Both the position numbers and the translations under genes were made by a program. A stretch of 64,000 bases of DNA from contig CM060732.1 in the NCBI GenBank assembly GCA_030704615.1, positions 61,423,053 through 61,487,052 of the forward strand, given 5' to 3'. The stretch is from Takakia lepidozioides (taxonomy: Eukaryota; Streptophyta; Takakiopsida; Takakiales; Takakiaceae). The first letter of the stretch is position 1. Each line of letters opens with the position of its first letter. This document shows, piece after piece, positions 1 through 10,386 of this stretch. The notes beneath the pieces were generated by a model. That model saw nothing but the letters and a program-made list of their open reading frames with translations. It was not told where the DNA came from and made no database searches.

Positions 1-417
1 TTGCATTCTTGTGTGAGGAGTAGGTAGCTTTGTGTGAAGCTGGAATTTGATGAGGGAGATTATGTCGTCTGCTTTACGATTGATGTTGATGTTCGTACGT
101 CGGTGAATTTGAGATTCTGCGCTCACTTGCTTGCATTTCTGTGGGGAGGAGGTTGAAGAGGGAGTGGATAGTGAGGGTGTATTTCTTTTTGGATAGCGAA
201 AGGATTTTATTGCGATTGGGCTGTAGGTGCGTTCTCAATGGCTTGAGGAGAGTGACCTTGACAAGACTTGGCTGCAATGCGAAGATAATGTAGACGGATG
301 CATCTTGGTCTTGAGACGCAAAATTTGCCTGCACTCATTTTTACTGTGGGATTCACTTGCGCAGAGAGAGAGGCTATCTTTTGTTTGCGTAGAGGATTTT
401 TTTAAGAAGAGAGAGGG

Positions 418-3400
418 ATGGGAAGGGAAGTAAGGCATGTTGAGCCTGTCAGCGAAAGCGAGATTGAGGTCGACACCGCTCCAATTGATGAGAGGCAGGA
501 AGTGACAGAGGCATGGGATTACACTGACCGGGAAGACTTCGACGGGTATGAGAAGAGCTTAGACAAGGAGGATATCGAAAGTAGGGCGTGGAGCCTCATG
601 CGTGACCTGGATCCATGGACCGCGTGGGCATACAAGCCCCGTACTGTAACAGTCCTTCTGCTGGGAGCTTGTCTTCTGGTGTAAGTACTTCAATATTAAT
701 ATGACAGTGAATTCGAGTTCGTTTGGTTTTCTACGATAATTTCCTACGATTTTTCTGAGAATTATTTGATATTCATGTGGAATGTGGGTTGAGGTAGCTC
801 AGTAGTGTTGGCTCTCCTTTTTCATTCGCGATGCTAGCCTTGAATCTTCACCGCCTGTTACATATTCTTAAGAACCGTAAAGGTGAAATGTTTTAGTGCA
901 ACCGTAAATTATCCTATGCGTCTCAGAGATGGATGCCCACCATCACTCTGAGGTTCATTTTGGGCTGATCATCACCTGACAGAAGCTTCTTCTGGCAGAA
1001 GGCCTCATTCACTAAAAGGAAACTAGGTTGAGTGACTGCTGGATAATTGCACTGGTGAAAATACCACGTATATTTGGCAACCTGAGAACCCTAGCTGCAG
1101 ATTTCAACACTGGAGTGCCTTTGCCATGGAAGCTTTGAATCCATCCAAGCAATAGAAAAAACCCTTGACGAGAGCATTCACATCTCCCTGTACACTGCAC
1201 TAAAAGGATCACAATTGTTCAAAGATGCTAGTTTATATAGCTATAATTTAGGTAAGCTTTGCGATGTCCACACTGATATAGCTTTGAGCGAGTAGCTGAT
1301 TTTGATAGCTGATATTGAACTGAACCATTCAGTCAGAGTTGCTGACAATCATGGTGATGACTTTTTCTAAACCTATGCAGTTGCTGATTAATTTTTCAAC
1401 TTTGTTATTTCAAACAATACTGATGCATGTCTTATAGAGCCATATTTTTAAGCGAGAAATTGGCACTGATGACCTCAGTTTATGTGTGTGGTGTTAATGT
1501 CTTCAGGTGGGCAAGTGGGGCCCTTCAATCTGGGGAGGTAGACAAAGACACTGTCACAAACACCAAAGCGTGAGTTGTTCTTCTGTATATCCGTGAGTGT
1601 TCCCACTGGTTTCTCTCAGGTGGCAACTTCGTTTATTAGTTTGCCATCAAATGTCCTGTATGTTCAAGGATGGAGAAAGAGCCAGAGGGATCAGGCAGTT
1701 CTTGAGTGTTGTTACAAAGAACGTATCCACATTCCAGGAAAGAGAGAGAGATAGAGAGAGAGGATGTACTATAAGACGTTGTTTGCCGCCCTGCGCTCAG
1801 TTTAGCGCAACCCAGAAGGACAGAAACTACCTTTGTCAGGGGGGCTGACGCCGGTAGTATGACATACCTTGGAACAGACTATTAATCCGATTTTTCGAGA
1901 TATCCTCTAGAAATCCCTTCACACAAGCATCAATCTGTTGTGTGTGGTTTGCCCAATAACTAGGCCCCAAAAGGGCCTGGGCTTTTGGCTCAGCCTCGAG
2001 ACTTTCAAAGTTGGTAACAGAGGTTCAGGCACAATTCCCTTGATGGATTTGAGTGGGCGTCTCTCATGAGGGTACCCAGGACAATGAATCAGAAAATGAG
2101 TATTGCCTTCAGGTTGCCCACACAACGGGCAAGTGCGATCCCTCTTTCCTCTCTGCATCTGTTTGCTGTTCAAAGGTAGGCTTCCCGCCCCGAGTTTAAA
2201 TTTCAGTCTAGTGCCGAGGGTGGGTAAATCCTTGAGGTCATCCATGATGGCTCTCCCATGGCACACACTAGAAACAAGTTCAGGGAAGTTTTCTGCCTAA
2301 CTTCATTTTCATCAGACAATTTCCTGGCAACAGACATGGCTTTGGATACTACAGCCTCTAAGTCAGATTTATCCAACAGGGTCAAGACTTGCGGGCTTAG
2401 AATCAGATCCTTGAGAATCTCTTCTCCTCTCTTCCGCGAGGACTTAGACTGTTTGACAGGGCGATCCTGCTTCCAAGATACAGAGTCGGTTCACTTAGGA
2501 TATCTGATATTAGACGTATGTTGCAGCTGACCCCACCATCTGACCTTGAATTTATCTTGTCGGGAGCTTAAGGAAGGGATGCCAAACTCACCCCCAACAG
2601 CCACGTTGGCTGTTTTGGAGCATGCTGACATGCACAGAGAGAGAGAATGTACTCATAAGACGTTGTTTGCCGTAGCCTTGTGGCCACTGACATGCACAGA
2701 GAGAGAGAGAGAGAGCAAGAGAGCAAGTTCTCATGGCTGTTGATGTGATCGGGTGGGGCTTCCAGAGGCGTCTGGGCAATGATTGCAGTCTTTCTGGGCT
2801 ACTGCTTGCTTCAGGCTCCCTCCACGTATGTAACACGTAGACCATAGTCATCATGTCTCTGACATCAAGTTTTGCAGCAGATTTCAATGGAACCAAGAAG
2901 TTAGTGGAAGCACCATCATGTGCCAGTGTTAGCCTCATGTATCCAAGGTTTAAGAAACAGAGAACATTCAGAGCCACAAATTTTTGTTCTAAGAATGTCA
3001 ATATGAACAGACACTTGTGGAGTAAATTCTAATCCTAACTGCACTACCGATTTCGTTTTGCAGGATACTAATAAGACCACACCCAGCTTTCTGGCGCTTG
3101 GTTCATGGAATTGCAGTGGTCTATCTGGTCTTCCTCACCTTTCTCCTTTTCCAGGCGAGCCATTTCACTCTCTAGTGCATCTGACTTATCCCACTGGTTG
3201 CTACTGAGAGGACCCAGCAAGCATCTTGTCCTTGCATGTTTTTGTCTGTGGTCCTTCACATCAACATTGCTCATGGCCTTTTGTGGCTCTTAGAATTACT
3301 TGCTCTTCCATATGGGGCCACAATGTACCTTGGAGTCTTGAGGAGACAGGGTAATTCTTGGTGGTTTGCATCCAGACATGGTGATTCTGATAATCCAAAG

Positions 3401-6400
3401 ATCTTGTAATTGCAGAAGTCGTCTCCCTGAGCTTTTGCTTGTTTTGTGTTTTGCTCTACTTCAGTCAGGTATTGTTTTGGCTGTGTCCTCGATTGCTTTC
3501 TTAGCTAACAATGTCTGTATTGCACAGAAACGTGACGATGCCCGTCAAGTCCTTAGGTTTCTCCATCCAGATCTTGGCATTGGTACATCCCTGATGCATT
3601 TTTCGATCTGCCCAACCACATCCATATTTTGGCACTCATCTTTTGTACCTCAGTCATTATTCCATACCTACTGAATTTTTCTTATCCTCTTATCAATTAT
3701 GCAGCGACAGCATTTAGCCTTGTCCATATCTGTTCCTCTGTCACTTCAGGTTGGAAGCTAGCATCTAGTGAGCCTTGCTCTTGGATTTGATAGTATTGTT
3801 GCAGGTTTGCTCTTGGCAGCATGACTTAATGGCTTGCGTAGCATCCTTGGCAGTTATACTCAATATTTTTTCTGTTGAGGGTTCATGATGCTCTGAGGGG
3901 AGGGGAGATCAAGGGGACACAAAGGGAGAAAGTGAAGCGAGGAATGGAAGTACAGAAACTGATAACTTAAACATGTATGGTACTTGCACAGAGCTGCCTG
4001 AAAGGTCGTACGGAGCAGACTGCCGAATCTACACTCCAGAAAAGAAGAACAAGTTTGCCAATGTCTACGTGAGTATTTAATGGGCCAAGAGAAAATCATG
4101 ATTGGATTTGCAGAAGACTTAGCTGTGAAGGATCAATTCTTAGTATTGTGATGCTGTGTTTCTCTGAACATCCTTGGTGATCTGGTCAACATAACCTGGT
4201 TTGTGTGCAATGGGGATAATCTTTGGTCATCAATGTGTTTTATTCCTCATCTCATAGACACAAGCATTGAGATGGATGCAGGATACGTTGTTTGATGAGT
4301 TTGTACTGGCACATATCCTGGGCTGGTGGGGGAAGGCCATTATGGTCCGCAACCTGCCCCTCTTGTGGGTGCTCTCCATTGGCTTTGAGATGATGGAGGT
4401 AGGTACCCTTTGTGTTGCATACACACACACACCTCTCTCTCTCTCTCTCTCTCAACTAATTAGGCAATCAGGCAAATGTCTTTAGAGTCATTCTCTAAAC
4501 TAATTAGCCCTGGTGGGTGCGAACCCCAAAACAGGCTCCAGGAGGTTTAGTTCCCACAGGATCAATGGCCATAAGGCTATGGTAAGCTAATGTTCACAGG
4601 GACAGCATGAGTAAATTCTCTCTGAACTAATTGTTTATTATTACAGTAAGTCCCACTACTGGAGAGTGAGTCTCTCACAAAGCTAGTGTCTGTTGCCTTT
4701 GGTTCCGCCCAAAATGGGCACGGGGTCTATGGCTGCAAGGCTAGGCTCCTCCCTTTTGGTAGAGCTGCCTACTTAATTTTCGCCACCAGTGGGACAATAT
4801 GGTGAACCACAAATAGCCTCCTCCCTTTAGGCAGAGCCGCCTACCCTTGGGCTCAGATTCTGGTCACCAATATTATAAGTGGGACATTTGTGGTGAGGTG
4901 GGTTTATGCAGGTAACCTTCAATCATATGCTCCCTAATTTCAACGAGTGCTGGTGGGATAGTATCATTCTCGATGTCTTGCTCTGCAACTGGTTTGGTGA
5001 GTTACTCCTTGTGCCATATGTTAAGGGAAAATTAAAATAATCCATGTCCTATAGTTGGGAAGCATCACTTCATCCATCTTCAATTTGAAAGTGGTACTCA
5101 ACCTGCCCTGATGAGTGTTTGAATTGCAAGTTGTTACTCCAAAGACTTCCATATCATCGTGCTTCACAGAGTTGCTGAAACCAAAGATGCATGTTTGTCC
5201 TTCCTGAACATCCGTGTTAGAGGCGCAGGCTGAGAAGGTAGGTTTCTGACCTTTTAGAAGGTAGGTTGGCATTGACTTTCATAGGTTGGTTCTATCCATG
5301 TCGGAACATAAGGGCTATTTGTTTAGCAGGTCATCCTCTACCTTTGACTTAGGACTTTGGCTATGTTGCCCTGTGAACGGTAGATAGTTTGCTGTTGTTT
5401 GCCAGTAGGATCATTCTACCTCCTAACCAACTCACGACAAGGATGTATTCCTTGTCTTCTACTTATCAAAAACAGAAAGTGATTATAGAAGTTTCTTGTG
5501 TACAGGCATTTGGGCAGGTATGAAAACAGTACGCTATTTTGATGGGAAGACATATGCGTGGGTGGGCCTTAGCCGCCAGCGCACTATAATTGGTAAGGTA
5601 TGCGTCCTTGCTCTCCTCCTTTTACTGACTACATTTCCATTATAAAGGCAGACCCTTTTTAAATCTGGACAGTAACCCTACCTGTGTTGATGCAACTATT
5701 TTTGTCTTGGATGAATTTGGCATAGGGTCCAAATAGCAAGTAAGATGAACTTCAGTGTGAGAGAAGGGGTCTACTGGAGCCCTTTACTTTACTGTATCCT
5801 ACGCCAGAACAAAGATATGTCACCAAGGGTTATCACTGTAGAAACTCAGTAGCATGTAGACCAGATATATTGTACTTTGTGTGTGGGTGAGTTTTACAGC
5901 AAGTCATTTTCTAAGGTTACCCCATCATTTGGTCTCCTTTCCCTACTACCTTTCGACAGGGATAGACATAAATATATGGCTGCTTTTGTGAAACTCACCT
6001 GCTAGTTACTAAGTAGCTTACCAGGTCCCTTCACAGGCAAGGTTTATATTCTTCAGGCATTAGACCCATCCTTCATCTTCTTGGTTGCACACCAAGTCAA
6101 GTTATAGCAGGTACTAGTAGGTTGCTAACTCGGTCTATTCTGGCTACATTTCAGGTTAAACGGACATTTGGGCAATTCACACCTGCCTATTGGGACAAGG
6201 ACGAATGGAATCCAATGATGGGACCTGAACGTTTTGTGCAAGTGTTAGGGTTGGGAATCATGATCTTGATTGTGGAGGTGAATGCCTTCTTTCTCAAGTT
6301 CTGTTTGTGGGTACCACCTCCCAACCCACTCAATTCATACCGTCTCCTTATCTGGTGGCTCATTGCCAACCCTGGCATTCGGGAGTACAACACTTTTCTT

Positions 6401-7194
6401 CAGAAAAGGTTTGCCCTCCTTTTATTCCCACAACTACCTGCTCCCTGTCTCTCTCCACATTGTTCCGCCCAACTGGGTGCAGGGTCTATGGCCACAAGGC
6501 TACAGCAAACATCTTATGATTCTCTCTCTGTGTTTGGTAAGTGGGACATCTCTCAAAGAGTCAGGGTCCTCCACATGTGTTGGATGAGGTCTTGGCAATT
6601 TGTTGGGACATTGAACTCTTGCCATTTCCAGTTTCTTGAGAGAGCATGATGTTGACAGCTGGCAGGACAATTTCCTCCCTTGTATAGTCTTTGGCCCTTT
6701 GATCTTGTGTTTGATTCCCACCTCAATGTAGCATGTCTAACTGTATGGAGCATGTCTAATTTGGCTGCAGAAAACCCATCAAGAAGCTTGGTGCTTTCTG
6801 CTGGCTAGCTCTCGCAATTTGTATTGTGGAAGTGCTTATATGTGTGAAATTTGGACGAGGTACTGTTCCTGCAATACCTTCTTTTTTCTCTAAAAGATTC
6901 GAGTTTTGTGCTGTTGAAGTAGGATTATAGCCTCAATCTCAGGCCAAATGTGCGGTCCATCTTTCATGGTTCTGGCTGTCCGTGTTGGTTATGCAAGCTT
7001 TTATCGCAAGGACTCTACTAAGCAGAAGCCCTGGTCTGTGTTCAGGTCTCTATCCAAAACCAATGCCTTTCTGGATCTTCTGGTTCTGGATATCAACTGG
7101 GATTGGACTCCTCTTGTTCCTCTGTGGCTGGACATTCAAAATCTATGCTGATGGTCTAGAGGTTGAAGAATCTGATGTTAAGAAGTTGTCGTAA
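418..7194 (+). CDS. PSS1: phosphatidylserine synthase, base-exchange type (12 exons)
   Basis: This gene exchanges the head group of an existing phospholipid for L-serine to make phosphatidylserine, in the ER/nuclear envelope membrane. Exons: 418-680, 1507-1569, 2766-2825, 3064-3154, 3528-3582, 3992-4068, 4282-4398, 4912-4996, 5506-5597, 6155-6408, 6771-6859 and 7046-7194. They join in phase to 1395 nt (464 residues) without a stop. The reading follows plant PSS1 closely throughout: [14 protein letters not shown] near residue 65, then [19 protein letters not shown]-like [66 protein letters not shown] and REYNTFLQ. Many hydrophobic segments indicate a polytopic protein. The ATG at 418 opens an acidic N-terminal extension ahead of the conserved region. 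Introns are GT-AG, except intron 4, whose donor reads CAG/GCGAGC (GC-AG). Introns hold a LINE remnant and short repeats. The gene looks intact. Confidence 0.95.
1738..2712. repeat. pair of related (GA)n-linked repeats flanking the LINE remnant
   Basis: A GA-rich tract followed by TGTACT(C)ATAAGACGTTGTTTGCCG occurs at about 1741-1790 and again at about 2636-2672, bracketing the LINE remnant. A reverse-complement relative lies at about 6490-6530 in PSS1 intron 10, and weaker pieces containing GGTCTATGG(C)..AAGGCTA lie at 4565-4600, 4690-4760 and 6480-6510. This is a dispersed, decayed repeat family in the PSS1 introns. The family was not identified. Confidence 0.55.
1870..2540 (-). mobile_element. 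LINE (non-LTR retrotransposon) 3' coding remnant in PSS1 intron 2
   Basis: On the minus strand, antisense to PSS1, a reading frame at 2266-1919 ends like the C-terminus of a LINE polymerase protein. It has a basic stretch followed by [18 protein letters not shown], the C-x2-C...H-x4-C pattern of the reverse-transcriptase-associated zinc-binding domain (zf-RVT). The frame at 2385-2203 lies upstream in another phase, so the piece is broken. No RT or endonuclease domain is present. It is a 5'-truncated, dead copy inside an intron. The boundaries are approximate. Confidence 0.7.
4419..4453. repeat. (AC)n(CT)n microsatellite in PSS1 intron 7
   Basis: A run of AC dinucleotides passes directly into a run of CT dinucleotides about 20 bases after the intron 7 donor at 4399. 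Confidence 0.9.
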
Positions 7195-8608
7195 GACAAC
7201 CATCGAGGTTGCAGTGTTGTAAAACCTTCACATGTTGCCTGTTTACACTAGAGTGACCATGCCCACCTTGAATGTTGGGAGAACAGAGGCTTTATTTGTG
7301 CATTTGTGCGGGGGATAAAAGGCAATGCAATGCAGTATAGAAGCTGGACCAGGGGAGGTGGAAGACAACTGTCATGGGTGCTACTTGTTAAGCTCTTGGT
7401 GTGCAAATGTTGAAGTGAGAAGGTTGGAGCAAGTGGAATCTATTGTGTTATGCCATCTTACTGCTTTCAGTTGGGAAGGTGGACACCAGGATTGGGTGGG
7501 TGTGGACACCATCTGGGTGTATGGGTGGTTTCGGAAACCAGACCGACCTAGACCTGCCCCTACAGAATGGGGGAAGGCAAGAACTGGCTAGATGCAGCAT
7601 AGAGCCCTCCTTCCGGTTTCTTGCACAGTCCCTAAAACCCTCTGGTGTGATCTTTGGTCTTTGCCCAAATGTAAAACCTCCTTTATCTTACCTATTGTCC
7701 AAATCTTTAACTTCAATCTTTCACATTAAGTTAATCTAGTTGTTCACATGTGCCAAAACGTTTAAAGGCAAAATAATAATGTAGTGGTACAATAACTTTA
7801 TTAGTGGTTTTTTAAAAAGAATCTCTTGGGCGGCAACTCCTTTACAGAGGGAGGGGAAAAATTAACCCCCTCTCATATAAGCCATGAAGCATGCAAGAGG
7901 TGCCATCTCCACAAAACCAAACCACACAACAGATTTGAGCCCCAAACCACTTGGATGAGTAGATGACACCAAGTGCATTAAGTTACTAAATTGCTGATGT
8001 GTACTTTTTAAGATAATTACTAATAAATTTCCAGGTCTTTAGATCAAATATACCCTATGAAGATTTCTCGAGTGGAAAATCATAGACCTGTCACAAACTG
8101 ACTCAGGTTGTCGTGCAACCTGGAGAGCATTGACCTTCTATAAACCTCCTGATCAGACTGTCAATCAGAGGTGTGACAGTCTCAAGGTTCCATGGAAGTC
8201 CAGGAAACCTGGTGAAAGGCGCATGCAGGCCCAAGTTGATTATTGCCTTAGGTAACATAGAGAGCAGGTTTTACTATCGCATATCCTATCACGCGCGTTC
8301 TCAGGTTATCTCCACATAGCCGTATTAATTTCTCGCTGACTCCTTTGGCAAACCAGTGGCAAAGTGGACATGATTGCATTATTTGGCTCAATCCGTGCTC
8401 CAGATAGAATACATGTCTCTCTCATATGTGACATGCACACACACTTCCCTCCAACAGCAAATCAACGGAGAGAATCGAAGGTATGCTTAGGAGTTCACAC
8501 AGAGGAATGAAGAGAAATATGTGAAATAGAAGCGAGGGGGGAAACATACAAACTGCCGTGTTGGACAGTGGAGAGAGAATGGGCATCCAGTTTATATTGT
8601 AGTGTCGG
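7195..8608. other. intergenic, no gene seen
   Basis: This is the 3' flank of PSS1. Frames here are short, with no recognised protein motif. AT-rich stretches around 7760-7810 could contain the PSS1 polyadenylation region, but no signal was clear enough to call. Confidence 0.5.
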
Positions 8609-8616
8609 GTTGTTAC

Positions 8617-9619
8617 CAGTGTTGGGAGGATACCCTTTTTCTGCCATCATACCCTGAAGGTAAAACCCAATAAGGGTATATGGATATACCCTACCCTGGA
8701 AATTCCAAAATACCCTTACCCTACCCTTGTCAGGGGTAATTATTTTTGTTATACCCTTAATGGATTATACCCTGGGGTTTGAAATTTCGAAGGATACCCT
8801 TACCCTGAGGGTAAATCTGTTCAATGGACGGGTAATAGGGAAGGGTATAATAATTTGATTACTAGGGGTTTAGGTTTAGGTGTGGTATTTGCTAAAGCGA
8901 CCTCATTATGATCAAATGTGTTGTTTTGTTATTATATTTTAGGGCCATTAGAGGAGCATTAATGAGGGCTAAAATTTTGCTATTCCGAAGCCACATAAAA
9001 AATAAACAAAAATATAAATAAAAGGCATATCCCGTTAAATTCTATATAACGGGGATGTTATATAGTTGAAATGCTTTGTCTTGGTTAGGCCCTCTGGCAA
9101 TATATCCCCCCCCCCCGGGAGGTTTTGGTTCTTAGTTAACTCCTGCTTTCCCCCCCCAACTCCCTACGAGTGCTGGGTGTTCCCCATGTGATACACCTTG
9201 GTCCCTTAGGAGGTTATTTTTTCCTCCTCTCTGTTCTCATTTTGCCACTCCAATAAAGTTTTTGTAGGGCATCTGTCCCTTTTATCACCCAAAAAAAGCT
9301 TTATTCTAAGTATTTAATCAAATTCACAAATTAAATTTAAAAATAATAATTTACCCTTTATAATTACCCTGGGATATCCTGAGGATATAAAAATGGTACC
9401 ATTATCCTGCAATTACCCTTACCCTCATGGTATATGTGGCACCCAATACCCTTACCCTGAGGGTAAATGTTTACCAAAAATTTATATATACCCTTACCAG
9501 GAGGGTAAATGTTTTCAAAAAATAGATTGTACCCTTACCCTGAGGATAAGTTTGACCCCCAAAATCATGTATACCCTTACCCTGAGCGTAGAAAAAATCA
9601 ATATACCCTCCCAACACTG
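8617..9619. mobile_element. non-autonomous hAT-type DNA transposon (about 1 kb)
   Basis: The left end reads CAGTGTTGGGAGGATA at 8617 and the right end reads TATACCCTCCCAACACTG up to 9619. These are terminal inverted repeats of about 16 bp with one mismatch. They are flanked by GTTGTTAC (8609-8616) and ATTGTTAC (9620-9627), an 8-bp target duplication with one mismatch. Ends starting CAGTG with 8-bp duplications are the hAT superfamily pattern. There is no transposase. Both end regions (8630-8850 and 9360-9610) are packed with degenerate TACCCT.GAGGGTA-like palindromes and ACCCTT motifs. The centre (about 9090-9300) is a different sequence with C and T runs, possibly a nested insertion. Confidence 0.8.
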
Positions 9620-9627
9620 ATTGTTAC

Positions 9628-10386
9628 TGTGTAAGTGCTTCTTTTACGCTCTCTGGTCGTGCACATGCACCTTGAGGGCAGAATTCTCAAATCCAGAAAA
9701 GTAAAGACAGGCCTGCCGAAGGAACCTGCTGTGAAGCTTGTCATGCTCATCTGTCGCTTCAAGTTTCAACATGCCCTCCTCCCACAATAGTATGGCTGAG
9801 TTTTCTGACACAAAGGTGTCTTCAAAGTAATCGTTGAGATTATCTGCATTTGATGGATCTACAGAGCTTATTGATGACACGGCTCATGGAGGGGTGAAGG
9901 ACTCAACCAGTATCACCCTGGTTGTGCACAGGTAAGCCACAAACACCCAACCAGTGACCTACCTGCACAAGTGCATGAAAGAAGGGGCAGAATGGGAAGG
10001 TAGGGAAAAGGGACTCGAGGAAGTTTCATGCTCCACAATTTTTACAGATTCACAATGGATACTCAATATGCATGTAAAATGTAATGACTCCTCTGTATTT
10101 TCCACAAGCATAGCATCTTCACTAACAATAACTTCAAATTTTCAGGCAGCCCATAAGCAACAGTAACTGATCTCGCGAAGACCTAGCTCACCTATCTTCA
10201 GCTCACCTCTACGCAGGCGTAGACAATTTTAGTATAAAAAGTGCTGCCGCCTGCATCTTCAACTTACAAACTCTGTACCAACTTCGATGGCATGGGCTAT
10301 GGCACCCCCTATTCTCTCTTTTTCTCCTGCAAAACCCACCCTCAAAGCACCAATATAGGAGGCCACTGTGTCTGGCCAACATGGAA
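9628..10386. other. 3' flank of the pectinesterase gene, no gene seen
   Basis: A 78-codon minus-strand frame at 9880-9644 has no recognisable motif and nothing around it suggests a gene. Because the pectinesterase runs on the minus strand, this interval should hold its 3' UTR. Confidence 0.4.

Noticed and set aside
8630-9610. Interstitial telomere sequence
   Set aside because: The motif is ACCCTT/ACCCTGAGGGT, not the plant CCCTAAA repeat, and it is bounded by transposon ends.
9644-9880. Small minus-strand gene of 78 codons
   Set aside because: No motif, no splice partners, and it lies in the 3' flank of the pectinesterase.
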